In this document: in pieces, positions 1-11,440 of the stretch
Numbering within the stretch: the stretch's first letter is position 1
How the letters are laid out: every line of letters begins with the position of its first letter
Program-made: the position numbers and the translations under genes
Notes under the pieces: generated by a model
What the model was told of the DNA's origin: nothing
The model's input: only the letters and a program-made list of their open reading frames with translations
Database searches by the model: none
Assembly: GCA_007258455.2 (NCBI GenBank)
Contig: VDFB02270651.1
Coordinates: forward strand, 702,299,360-702,363,359
Direction of reading: 5' to 3'
Length of the DNA stretch: 64,000 nt
Source of the DNA: Sequoia sempervirens
Taxonomy: Eukaryota; Streptophyta; Pinopsida; Cupressales; Cupressaceae

Positions 1-155
1 GAGAGGGAGGTGAGAGAGAAGTGAGATAGAGAGAGAAATAGAGAGAGTGGTAGGGAGTGATGGAGGGAAAGGTAGGTAAAGAGAGAGAGGGAGAGAGAGA
101 GAGGTCTAGAGTGTAAGGGATAAACAATGAGTGATATATAGAGAGAAAAATGATA
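1..155. repeat. GA-rich microsatellite
   Basis: Imperfect purine tract made almost wholly of GA and GGGA units, running off the left edge of the window. It decays into AT-rich DNA after about position 150. Confidence 0.9.
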
Positions 156-305
156 AAACTTGATGATTACTAAAATTTGACCTCCTGATTACTAAAATTT
201 GATATGCTGATTATAGAAATCTGACTATCTAAAAATTTATAAGATCTTCCAAAAACTAGAATTTGTATTATAACTCCTAGAGATTTGAAACCACTCTAAC
301 ATCTT

Positions 306-405
306 GAAACTATATACATGAAATATAACTTAAAGTATAAGAAAGTAAATGTCCATATGTAAATCTCAACTTATACTTAAATATTTATTTCATGTATATA
401 GTTTC
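306..405. repeat. Inverted repeat / hairpin with ~36-bp arms
   Basis: Arm 306-341 is nearly the reverse complement of 370-405. Both carry the core AACTATATACATGAAATA and end in AGTATAAG, with about 28 bp between them. This resembles a small foldback element or MITE remnant. No clear target duplication was found. Confidence 0.7.
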
Positions 406-2006
406 CTTGAAAGACAACAAGAAAATAGAGATTTTTTTCAATGTAGATCAAAACATGAGTGCATTATAACACGCCCATGTTTTGTCAATACATTCAATTA
501 ACACGAGCACGTTACAACACGTTCACATTTTTTCTTGCTTTGGGAATCCCCAAGCCTTTGACTTGGATTTGCTTTGGATTTCCAACCCGAAGGCTTTAAG
601 TGCCTTCTCAATGTTTAAAGATGTGTTTTTGCATATTTTGCAAAATTTCACATAATCTCGTTTGTGCTAACCGTTAGCCTTGCACGTGTTTCAAGGTCAA
701 GTAAATCAAACACTTGGATAATGTTAGGCTCTCTTTTAGCTATGCATTTATTTCACATTTTGACTATGTTAAGGCTTTCATCTTTAATTTCTTTTGTTTG
801 TGTGTCTATTTTTGTCAAAAACCAATGTTTGGTATTTTTTACTTTATCTTTTAATCGTTCATTGAAATTTCAAATAAATTAAATTTTTATAAACTAGACT
901 CCATTCTACACATATTTAAAAAAATGATTTTCGATTAGTTTTCAAAAATTATGCATGACCAATTTTTTGTTTTTAGGATGTGTCCACTTTGAAAATTAGT
1001 AAAAAATTATATATTCATTAAAAATTATTAAAAAAATTAGGCATAAAGTACATGTTGCTAGCTAATTTCTCATCTAAGCGATTTTAAAAATACCAAAAAA
1101 AGTTAACCTTCTAAGGGAGCCACAACACACACTATATTATGCTTTTTTGACAAAAACAACACCAATTTCTGTGGCTCCCTTTTTTGAACCCCTTAATCTC
1201 TACCATTTTCAAAAAATTAGTAGTTTAGAAAGTAGACTTGGAGCACTATGACCCTTGCTTTTGTTGCATCTAATTTTTTTGAGTGTAACTATCCTCAAAT
1301 TCTCATCCAAGGTTAGTATTTATTGATTTTAAGAAAAAAAATGGCCATTTAAAACCTCTTTTTGGCCCCTCATCTTTGTGCACATTCCTATTTATTATAT
1401 TTATTTTACTTTAGAAAATATTTATTGATAAGTTTTTAAAAATTATATAAGTTAAATTATTAAAAAAAAATTATCATTGCATTTTATGTTGAGACTTCTT
1501 ATAACACATTAAACAATTATAATTATATTAATATATTAACATTTAGAAAATATATTTGTATTTTATAAGTGTTGTATTTTCTAATAGTTTATTATTATTA
1601 TTTAAATTCAAACAATAATAAATATTTAAGATGCAAATATAAGTCTACATTCATGTTTTATGTAAAAAATATAACTAATTTTATTTTAGTTTTTTAAAAA
1701 TAAATTCAATATCAAATAAGATATTTACAATACATGTTCAAAAGTAAAATAGAAAATTATAATAAATTTGAAACAAAATGGGACCAAAATAAGAAGGCTA
1801 TTCAAATCAAAAGACAATGATTAGAAGATAACACTAATTATCAAATACATCATGATTAAATTGTTTAAATAATAAAGAAAATTATTATAGTAAAAAGTGT
1901 TTTATATTCAATCTAAGACACGTTTGTCATGTCATAATTATACAAATAAAAGCTATTTAGAATCCACATATATTTTAAAAAACTAAACTTATAAAATAAC
2001 TCTTCA
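406..2006. other. AT-rich intergenic DNA, no gene seen
   Basis: Long A/T runs and short ORFs without recognisable motifs. The only structure noted is a perfect 12-bp inverted repeat (AAGGGAGCCACA at 1113-1124 and its complement at 1170-1181) that would form a stem around a 45-bp loop. Confidence 0.6.
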
Positions 2007-2024
2007 ATAAATAACATAACTCTT

Positions 2025-3893
2025 TTTTTTGATCCGTAAAACGCAACCAAAGTTGCATAGATTTTATTAAAACATAAAAGAATACAAGTTACATCAAGCC
2101 TGCCACGCAGGGATAACTAATCAGTGCAGAAGACCTAGAAGAATCCTAAAAGAAACAAAAGAGCCGAGAAGGAGCTGAAAGAGAAGAACCAAAACTCCAA
2201 ACCCACAAAAAAATCAGTTGCCATAGATGGTAGACAACACAAAGCACCCAAACCAAAAAAATTCTAAATTCTTTTATTATTTCGTAAAAGGAGAGCTTCC
2301 ATGGTCCACTGGGAACCATCATCAACAACTTCGCTTCCTTCAATGCGTAATTTTTCAGCCTCTAACTTTCGTCCTTTTTCTTTGGAGCTCCACAATCTAG
2401 CTTGGACTTGCTGCTCGCAGTTGGAGCTAACCCACATTTCGTTGGGGGAGCCACAATTATGTCCTGTTCAAAGTAATCAGGGTATACATCATCCAAACCC
2501 TCCATGAAAGGAAAGGTACCTTTAGATTTAGAGCCCACATCCTCAGCCTCAAAATGGATTTCTACCAATTTTTTGTTAGCAGGAATAACATGAGTGAGGA
2601 CAACAAAGGCTACATTGGATCAGGCTCCGGATCAGATTGAGTAGTCACAAACTTGCCATGATTTTGCCAAATGAAATTAGCATCTAGAGACCCAGACTTC
2701 TTAACCCATTTTTTGAGACAAATATGCCTAGTGCCAGGCGACCGTTGGAGAGTGCAAGCTTCAACTTTGTGACCCAACTTATTGCAGCGAAAGCATTGAA
2801 ATGGAAGACCCTCATAGTTTAAAAATTGAGTCCAAGTGCCAAAGGTAGAGTGAATCAAAATAGAGTGGGAAAGATGTTTAAAGATGTCTACCATGGCACA
2901 AACCTTGATATACCTGTGTGAAGAAACCACTTCTTCCGAGTCTAACTTGACAAAGATGCCAACTTGATTAATCAAATTACTGATGAGATCAACATTCCAC
3001 ATAACCAAGGGCAGATTGTAAAGTTGAATCCAAATGGGCACTTCTGTAATTTTGGCAGTGGTTGAATAAAAAAGGGGGGTCCAGGGAGTAAGAAAGATAC
3101 CAAATTGCCTTAAAAACCATGGGCCTTCTTGAGTCACAAAGTTGTAGTCCGCAACAGACTTGAAAGTAAAAAGAAAAAAACCTAAAATCTAGAGCTTCAA
3201 TCAGAGGAAGAGCCAAATTGCTCCAGGTTGATTTATCCAAGTCGAGGACTGAGTCAAAGGATGATCTCTTCTGCAAAAATCTCAGAATCAAAGAACGATT
3301 TTCGAAGTCCACAACAATGGCCTTGATACAATCATCCAAAATATGAAAGTCCTTTGGCGAGTTCGAGAACACCACATTCGAATCACCAATAGCAAAATGA
3401 GAGTCGTCATTTTGGATAGGGCGCTCCAGGATGGGGGAAGACGGCTGGATCGATAGTGGATTAGGGGGGATAGGGTTATCCTGCCAAATTTGCTCTAAAC
3501 AAAAAGCATTGCACTCGTGATAAGGGTTTGCTCTATTTTTGCATGCCACCAAGGTTTCTTGATCTAAACAAGGGGGCATCGAGCCAACAACCATCGTCCC
3601 ATCCTGAGCACATCCCAAAGGATCAAAGGCAAGAGAGGGGGGGATAGGAACCGGTGGAATAGACGCCTCCTGCAATGATCCTGAGCATAGTGAGTATCGT
3701 TTTCTGCCATCGGTGTTTGCCACGCTACCACCACCCTTCCTAGCATTCCTCTTACCTTTGGCCGAGGTCAGACATTTGCCGCCATTCCGTAGCATCTTCC
3801 CACCCATATACGCCTTCAACTGACCCACACAACATCCCGCATTCAAGCTAGGGCTTCCCTCACACATGTTCACTAGATCACTTATCGATGTAT
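2025..3893 (-). mobile_element. ORF1-only LINE (L1-like), non-autonomous, with 18-bp TSD
   Basis: The element lies on the minus strand: its 5' end is near 3893 and its 3' end is a short A-tail (T run at 2025-2030 on the plus strand). It is bounded by an exact 18-bp repeat, ATAAATAACATAACTCTT, at 2007-2024 and 3894-3911, the signature of target-primed reverse transcription. It holds an ORF1-type protein but no endonuclease or reverse transcriptase, although full plant L1 elements are usually 5-7 kb. Because both ends are present, this looks like an internal deletion rather than 5' truncation. It presumably depended on another LINE for mobility. Confidence 0.88.
2362..3873 (-). pseudogene. LINE ORF1 protein (DUF4283 plus CCHC zinc knuckle), frameshifted
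   Basis: The product is the nucleic-acid-binding ORF1 (gag-like) protein of plant LINEs. The first frame (3873 down to about 3140) gives a basic, proline-rich N-terminus and the start of a DUF4283-like domain. The reading then shifts frame near 3130-3140 and continues (3137-2610) through the GPWFL and PIWIQLYNLP-type core, and then a zinc knuckle CFRCNKLGHKVEAC (C-x2-C-x4-H-x4-C). A third frame, 2568-2362, carries the tail. The start ATG is about 20 bp inside the element's 5' end. With at least two frame changes it is unlikely to make full-length protein. Family assignment rests on the knuckle and DUF4283 pattern read by eye. Confidence 0.82.
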
Positions 3894-3911
3894 ATAAATA
3901 ACATAACTCTT

Positions 3912-6647
3912 AAATAATATAAAATAACTCTTAAATTAAAAAAATAAAAATTAATCTTTAATTTTTTTTAATAAAAACATTGAAACATATAAACATCTAT
4001 TTCATTTAAATTACAAATTAATAAATAATAATAAAATCCAAAAAATATCATTCACCATTTTAGGTAATTTTTTTTAATAAATTTCCTTAAAAATATCTAG
4101 GCATACCGATACTAGTTATGTTGTTTGGGCAATGTCTATGCAGCCCACAAAATGGGTTTGATTTGACAATTTGATGATATTTAGCCAATTCCTGTTGTTT
4201 GTGTCAAGGCATTTGGCATGCCACATGTCATCCTAACGTGATATATTGTGGATTTTTCCTTTTCTCACAGGAAAAAGTAAGGCAAAGACATTTGAAAGCA
4301 AAAGAACACAGGCAAGGTTTGAGGCGAGCTGAAGAGAGCGCGTACTGAAAACAAAAGAATTGCCTTCCGAGGAATCGATCGAAGGTCTTGGAGGAAATCT
4401 TCTTGTTTTGAAGGTATTTACATCAATTATTTGTTTTTCCAGCCCAAGAAACTAAAGTCTGTTCGCTACAATTTCATTATGCACAGAAATACGGCGAAAT
4501 TTGTTCCAATGCAAGATATTTACGTTGTCCCTTGCCTTGAATTATTATTTTTACGTGCAGAACTATTCCCTGTATTCCTTAGACAAAAGGGTTTTTAAAG
4601 AAATATCAGGCGATTTCTGATTTATAATTTTAAGTAAAACGAGGTTTCGATCTTATAGACAATATAACGAGGGCGGTCATACAAAAGAGTTGGGATGCAA
4701 TGATAGAGACTTGAAGAGATCTAAGTCCCACCGAACACTTTTTTCATACGATTACTTCTCTGAAGAGATTTACAATACAACTCTTATTGAAGAAAATTGA
4801 GCTGTGGCCTTCTGTTTTGGTCATTATGATCATTTGCCACTACATCGCCAGCCTTGTGGAGCCCATCGTCTTTGAGTTCAAGAATGTCATAGCTCTAAAA
4901 CGCCTTACATACCTTGGTCCGTGGTGTCCGTGTATTGAAATTTTGTCACAGAAGTTCTAGTTAAGTAAATCTGTTAGGCAACACAAGGTTCTAAGGGAAC
5001 TACTGGAGGAGAGAAAATTAAGATCTCCATTTTGTAGGTATTTTTAACTTTTTTGTTTTGGGTTTTGGGTTTTGAGAAGCTTGCAATGCTATCTGCTGCA
5101 CTTTTTCTTATAATATCCATGCGTTCCCTTGTGAAACGTGACCAAATTGGGGCTACTGGAGTTATTACACAATTTACTTTCACTTAACTGACAAAAGGCT
5201 GTTTTACAATAAAATTACACTGTGATCAAAAGCTTGTCAGGTAAGTCAAATTTTTGTAATTAATATTTATCAACATTTTGTATTTCTGTTACGTGCAGTG
5301 TCCTTGGGACACGTCCCCTGTCCTCTGTGGCTGTTCCAAATGCTTTGGGGATGCAGATGGGACATTCCCCGCTTCCCCCTCTTTTTTTCTGATTTTTTTC
5401 TCGTCTCCTCGGGACATTATGGTATCCTCTGGAAGTTTCCTGTTATAGCAGGGGTACTTGAGTGATGACCAGACGTCCCCCAGACATCAAGGCACATCTC
5501 TATTCTGTTGGGTTGCTTGCGGGCATACCGAGGACATCGTGATGCCCCCTTGTAAATCATGGTTAAAAAACATGTTTGTAAAATTAGTTAAAAACCAAAA
5601 GTGAGACATTTTGAATATTTATTTTCATGACCATTGATAACATGACAATCAGATAGTCATATTTACATTTTCAAATTTATATTTCAGTGTTTCAGTCAAT
5701 TTTGGGTTTCAATTTTCAATGGTTGATGTTCAATGTTGACTGCACAATGTCATATATTAAATTGTAATTCGAATTTTTGATCTTTTAATGATTATGAACA
5801 TGAGTTTTTCAGTGTCCATGAGATTTTTACCATCTCAGAAATGCATGAAGCTTGGAGAAACATAGCTTATATGTCCCTATTTATTTGGAGTTCATCTGAT
5901 TGTGTATGAGGCTGGTACCAGGTGGATGCAAATCAAGATAAACACCGTTCTTTAGAATATTTGGATGAATGGCTTGTAACATTTTGTTACTGTAAGCACC
6001 ATCTTGAAAATTGTTGTCAAAAACTTACCCATACCATTCCTATAGCTTGAATTATAGAGATTCAACTTCTGTGCTATCCAAAGTAAATGATTCCCTAGAT
6101 GTGACCCTCATTTTCTCACTAATTTGTGAAATCTTGAAGATAAAATCAGGTGCTTTCAGATTAGAATGGATAGTATATTGTTGTAAAGTCCAAACTTCAG
6201 AGTAACTCAGCAGGCTAATAGTCTGAAACTGATATGTCGGAATAATATGAAAACCTATCCTCCATCTAATGTTCCATTATCAAGAATCAATGGTGTTGCT
6301 TTGCTCTTAATCCATTTCCTTAGCTCTTGTCAAAGTATACGTATTGGCCATCCTAGAATTTTAGGCCATTGAATTTGTCTAAGATAAACTGGGAAAAACC
6401 CTCGGCTACATTACTCAAAAAATGAAGCCACCCTCTTTTCCCTTAGGGATATTGTGTGATTTAAAAGTCTCCTCCTAGAACCAATGGCTAACCTCAACAG
6501 AATGTTTCAATTTGGTTGTATCATTTGAGCAGCATGTTCTTCTTGGAAGAATGGGAGGAACATATGAAGAGGATACTCAAAAGTGGGTGAATTCAAAAGA
6601 TTAAACTGACCTGTACTCCAAGCTTGAGGAAGACATAACTTTTCCCG
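3912..6647. other. Gene-poor DNA with one weak exon-like segment
   Basis: No protein family was recognised. About 4260-4414 is less AT-rich and ends in a plausible splice donor (TTTTGAAG followed by GTATTTAC), so it could be a 5' untranslated exon of a gene with a long intron. About 5290-5540 is a GGGAC/GTCCCC-rich low-complexity patch. Neither is strong evidence of a gene. Confidence 0.4.
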
Positions 6648-6663
6648 TTCCATTAGGGTATAT

Positions 6664-6858
6664 ATATATATATTTTTAGACTGCAGGAATCGGGTAGGCC
6701 CCGCTATAAACTGCAGTGCACCTGATAAACTTTTTTCACGTGACCGGTGATGTTGGTGCGACGCGCTCCTGTACTACAGGGACGGAGGGGAGACTAGACC
6801 TCGTGACCTCTTGCTTGCAATAGGATGCTTTAGCCGATCGAGCTAGGCCCTCCACTCT
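6664..6858 (-). mobile_element. tRNA-derived SINE with 16-bp TSD
   Basis: On the minus strand the 5' end starts GGAGGGCCTAGCTCGATCGG, which resembles a tRNA head with a Box-A-like stretch. It is followed about 35 nt later by a decayed Box-B-like stretch (GAGGTCTAGTCTCC). The 3' end is an A/TA-rich tail (TATATATA on the plus strand at 6660-6672). Flanks 6648-6663 and 6859-6874 are the same 16-bp sequence with one mismatch (TTCCATTAGG then G or A, then TATAT). A length near 195 bp, a polymerase III-type head, an A/T tail and a target duplication together make a SINE. The family name is unknown to me. Confidence 0.85.
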
Positions 6859-6874
6859 TTCCATTAGGATATAT

Positions 6875-8646
6875 TGTTCAGTTAGAAAGAAATGATTTAT
6901 TTCACTCCCTGGTTTAACATCCTATACTTTTGTTAGTTCGATTTTATTTTTTCCAAATTATTTAAGTCTCTAATCCGACATTTTCAGTCTAAATCTTCTC
7001 ATCGTATAGAATACTATCTGATGCATTGTTCAACATCTGCCAAATTTTGATTACTTTTCAATAAAAATCTACAAATTTCTCTGTGTTGGCTAAGCCCAAT
7101 CATTCAATAGTTCTCAAAGAACATGTGGAGTCCCAACTTTCAATCGAACAGAGATTTCCTAAACTGACAATCCTTTGACTTTGGAATCAGATACAAGGAT
7201 AAGGAGATATACTCAATGGAGTGTTAAGCAGACACTTTTTTTTCCTTTTCTTTTCTCAGATCTTGGGAATATCATCACAGTCTAAAGGGTATGCAGAGCA
7301 TTGTTTTTCATTACTATAAAAAATCTATTTCCAGAAGGTTACAAGACAAAATTATGGTGTGATAGAGAGTCACATGAAAAACCATTAACCACTCAGCTGG
7401 GTTAGAGTGCACCACAGCTAAAATATGGAAGCAAAAATCACACTCAAATAATTTCTCTTTATTGGTTTTGCAGAAATGTACACACAAATAACTAGACTAT
7501 AGAAAACATACTTTAGAATATGTTCACAACTCAAAACTTAATGACATCAACTGTTTGGCGCAATATGTTAACAACTTAACACCCACTCATCTACACTCTA
7601 TTCTTCAACTGAAGTTACAAACAAACACACTCATCTACACTCTAATCTTGAACTGGAGTAAAATACACACACTCTACACCAAGATTAACATCTGGGATTT
7701 TTGGCAAATTTTCTCTTGCAATCTGCCTCACACATTTCCTACAAGCTTCCCTCACTTTGCCAAATTCACTTTTACAAAATTCTGTAACACATTTCTTGAA
7801 GTTCCAAGATTCCCTAACTAAAACATGTCCTGATTATTTATCTTGGGTCCTTGCCTGTTATAAGAGAAAAGAACAACTTGAGAAGACAGAATGATTCTTC
7901 TTATAGCTGTTGCTAACTTTTTGCACCCTTGAACTTCAAACTTGTCCACCTTGTACTAAATTCTACATGATCCAAATGTGGTTTGATGGGTCTGGATATG
8001 TGCCATGATCTTTTAGTTGGCACTGGAAATCCCATCTTCAAAATTTAGCTTTTCTTTGTAAAATTTGAGATGGTGGGAAAAGTTATGTGTCCTTCCATCT
8101 GAGGAGAGTTCCCTTCCACTTCTTTTTTCTCCAGGACCCTTAGGAGAAGGTGTGTTGCGCCTTCTCACCCCTAAATTTCTTTTCCTGAGCTTATATCTTT
8201 TTTTTTTTGTTTCTGCCTTAATCTTTGGGTGAGAAAGTGCAATTACGCCTTCTAAACTGTATAACATTATGTATCTATGTTCTCCTTCATCTCAAAAAAA
8301 TCATTGCACTTCCTTCCCCTATAAAATGTGTATATAACAGGAGAAAACTCGGTTTCGCTGGTCGCTTGGGAATTTTGCTCCATTCTCAATTTCTTGGCTT
8401 TTAACTTTTCACTTGAGAAAGATATGAGGAAGAAGGATCATCCATTCTCTGGCAAACTTTCACTCTTTTGGCTGACTAGAGAAGGGTTGGTCACACTTCA
8501 AATTCTCTAGAAAAAAGTTTTGTCCATCCTTTGTCACCTTTAGGACAACATGGAGATAACCATGGTCCCAGATATGCGGGATCTTTGGGATGACTAGGGA
8601 TGCTCCCACATCACAAAAACCCTATTTTCCATGATGATGTGTTTAA
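6875..8646. other. No recognisable gene
   Basis: AT-rich DNA with short ORFs on both strands. An 84-residue minus-strand ORF (8013-8267) is basic and proline-containing but matches no family I recognise, so it is not called as a gene. Confidence 0.5.
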
Positions 8647-8697
8647 TGTTCCCTTTTTGACTGCCAACAATACGCAGTTACAGTTGACATGGAGTGG
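8647..8697 (+). repeat. LTR-like remnant at 5' end of gypsy element
   Basis: The first 50 bp (TGTTCCCTTTTTGACTGCC onward) align with the start of the 3' LTR at 14966 (TGTCCTCTTTTTGACCACC onward). They run directly into the reverse transcriptase region. The rest of the 5' LTR, primer site, gag and protease are therefore missing, as after a large internal deletion. Confidence 0.6.
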
Positions 8698-9800
8698 GTC
8701 TTGACCAAGGCCATCGTCAGCAGTTAGAACTTTAAAGGATGAGATAGAGAGGATCATTGAGGAGCTGCTGAAATTGGGACACATCAAGACTAGTATGAGT
8801 CCTTATGCATCCCCGATAGTACTGGTGTAAAAGAAAGATGGAATGTGAGGATGTATATAGATTACTGGGATCTAACTAGAAAAACCATCAAGGAATGATA
8901 ACCCATACCTTGTATTGATAAATTGCCAGATGAATTACATGGGGCAACATATTACATAAAATAGATTTGTAGTCTAGGTATCATTAGATAAGAGTTAAAC
9001 CCAAAGACTTATTCAAGGCTGATTTTCGGTGCCATTGTTGGTAGTTTGAGTTTTTAGTGATGCCTTTTGGACTCACCAATGCACCAACCACTTTCCAATC
9101 AGCAATGAACGAAATTTTTAGGCCTTAATTGAGGAAATTCATGCTGGTATTTTTTTGACGACATTCTAATTTACAGTAAGACATGGGAAGAACATGTGCA
9201 ACATTGGGAGATAGTGCTGGCCATACTGCAGCAACAAACATCTTCGCCAAGAAAAGAAAGTGTGAGTTTGGAATGCAGAAAATTCTATATTTGGGTCACG
9301 TAATCAGCAAGGTAGGTGTAGATCTGAACCCAACTAAGGTGCAATCCATCCTAGTATGGCCTACTCTGAGGACATTGACATAGTTATGTTGCTGTTTGGG
9401 TCTTTGTAGCTACTACAAGAGTTTAATTTTTTGCACTACATTATGTGGTGGAGTATGACATTTTAGGAGAAAGTCTAGGGGCTGTTCTTATGCAAAAAGG
9501 ATGGCCCATATCATTTGAAAGTAGAAAATTAATAGAGTGAGAATATAATTTCGCTATATATGATAAGGAGATGTTTGTGGTTATGCATGCACTGGCTGAA
9601 TTTAGATAATATTTAGTTTGTGGGCATTTTATAGTTTGCATGGACCACGATAACTTGAGGTTTTTCTTACTGCTCCGTGATCTCAATGATAGGCAACAAA
9701 AATGTTTGAGCAAATTACAAGCCTATGATTTTGATATTGAGTATGTCAAGGGAAATAATAATAGAGTAGCAGATTCGCTTTCTTGGAGGCTTGAATAATT
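8698..9800 (+). pseudogene. Ty3/gypsy reverse transcriptase-RNase H remnant
   Basis: Broken pol of a chromovirus-type gypsy element. In changing frames one reads KDEIERIIEELLKLGHI, then SPYASPIVLV followed by a stop, then MPFGLTNAP-TTFQSAMN, the catalytic FFDDILIYSK, and GMQKILYLGHVIS of the thumb region. The RNase H part follows (about 9465-9795): GAVLMQKG, an EYNFAIYDKEM stretch, FIVCMDHDNLRFF, LQAYDFDIEYVKGNNNRVADSLS. Several in-frame stops and a deletion after LGLCSYY make it non-functional. The order RT, RNase H, integrase on the plus strand agrees with Ty3/gypsy. Confidence 0.92.
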
Positions 9801-9959
9801 GGCCATTTCTTTAACAAAATTTGATTGGAAGGAAGAGTTGTTGGATAAATATGCCAAGGAACCACTAGCTCTAGAGTTGATTGAAGGTACAATCACTGCT
9901 TCAATCAAGGATGAGAGGTACAAGGTGTAAAGATATATTATTTTGTACAAGGGCTAAAT

Positions 9960-11386
9960 TTTATTAGTGTTGGGATCTAGGCTGAAACAAAAAATATTGC
10001 AGTTTTTCATGGTTCTCCACTTGCTAGTCACACTAGGTTATCAAAACTTATAGAGAAGTTTAGAATAGATATTCTTGGAAGGGTCTAATAAAAAATCTAC
10101 TGTAATATGTATGAGAGTGTGGAGAGCGCCAAAGAATGAAACACAAAACCACTTATTTTGGCAGGTCTACTTCAACTCCTCCCTATTCCTCAGTAGAAAT
10201 GGGAATCCATATTAATGAATTTCATCATAGGCTTGCCTATAGTAGGGGGAAAGGATTGTATCTTCGCAGCTGTTGATCAATTGACAAAGTTTGCTCACTT
10301 CTCCTCTCCAAGTTCAAAGCTCCACAAGTAGTAGACCTTTTCTTCAAGGAGGTTTCTTAGTTGCATGGGTTACCTCACACCATGGTCAGTGATAGATACA
10401 CATGCTTCATGTGTGCCTTTTGGCAAGAGTTATTCAAGTTGTAAGTAACACAAAACCACTTATTTTTGCAGGTCTATTTCAACTCCTCCCTATTCCTCAG
10501 TAGAAATGGGAATCCATATCAATGGATTTCATCATAGGCTTGCCTATAGTAGGGAGAAAGGATTGTATCTTCTCAGCTGTTGATCACTTAGAAGGGTCTA
10601 ATAGAAAATCTACTGCAATATGAATGAGAGTGTGGAGAGTGCCAAAGAATGAAACACAAAACCACTTATTTTTGCAGGTCTATTTCAACTCCTCCCTATT
10701 CCTTAGTAGAAATGGGAATCCATATCAATGGATTTCATCATAGGCTTGCCTATAGTAGGGGGAAAGGATTGTATCTTCTCAGCTGTTGATCAATTGGAAG
10801 GGTCTAATAGAAAATCTACTGCAATATGTACAAGAGTGTAGAGAGTGCCAAAGAATGAAACACAAAACCACTTATTTTTGCAGGTCTGTTTCAACTCCTC
10901 CCTATTCCTCAGTGGAAATGGGAATCCATATCAATGGATTTCATCATAGGCTTTCCTATAGTAGGGGGAAAGGATTGTATCTTCGCAGCTGTTGATCAAT
11001 TGACAAAGTTTGCTCACTTCTCTCCAAGTTCAAAGTTCCACAAGTAGTAGACCTTTTCTTCAAGGAGGTTTCTTAGTTGCATGGGCTACCTCACACCATG
11101 GTCAGCGATAGATATGCATGCTTCATGTGTACCTTTTGGCAAGAGTTATTCAAGTTTTAAGTAACAAAATTGACACCTACTGCTAGTTACTATCCCCAGA
11201 CAAATGGGCAAATAGAAATAGTGAATAAGTGGGTTGAATGGTACTTGAGATTTTTGACTGATTGCCAATCAACTTGGGAGCATTGGTTATACCTTAGAGT
11301 ATTGTAACAATGCTGCCTATTACATGTCCAATGGGATGTCTCCTTTCATGGCATTTTATGGTTATGATGCACCACCTTTGCAAAGT
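9960..11386 (+). pseudogene. Ty3/gypsy integrase remnant with internal duplications
   Basis: The HHCC zinc-binding region is degraded (YVQECRECQRMKHKT retained). The catalytic core shows a VDQLTKFAHF segment, VSDRYTCFMCAFWQELF (second catalytic Asp in VSDR), then TASYYPQTNGQIEIVNKW (the YHPQTDGQ-like block with the catalytic Glu). Most of the core is present two to four times because of the local duplication listed separately. Stops and frameshifts are frequent. The protein would have joined element cDNA to chromosomal DNA. After about 11386 the coding resumes only at 14440, beyond an insertion. Confidence 0.88.
10078..11166 (+). repeat. Local amplification of integrase core (206-bp units)
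   Basis: A segment beginning GAAGGGTCTAATA recurs at 10078, 10591 and 10797. The sub-segment beginning ACACAAAACCACTTATTT occurs at 10141, 10448, 10654 and 10860, that is at intervals of 307, 206 and 206 bp. The first and last copies continue into the downstream core (VDQLTKFAHF to VSDR region); the middle ones are cut short. Confidence 0.92.
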
Positions 11387-11440
11387 TGACAATTCTACAA
11401 ACACATGTTCTTGCATAGGTGAGCAAAGCAGGTAGGTTTA
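11387..11440 (+). repeat. 54-bp direct repeat, left copy
   Basis: TGACAATTCTACAAACACAT onward, identical by eye to 14386-14439. The two copies bracket the inserted LTR-element fragment. The gypsy coding sequence runs up to the left copy and resumes after the right copy. Confidence 0.93.

Noticed and set aside
6785..6858. Possible tRNA gene on the minus strand
   Set aside because: The cloverleaf is decayed, the Box B is poor, and the segment is the head of a 195-bp unit with its own target duplication, so it is a SINE.
7555..7821. 88-residue plus-strand ORF
   Set aside because: Thr/Leu/Phe-rich translation of an ACACTC-rich stretch, no domain, no splice or promoter context.
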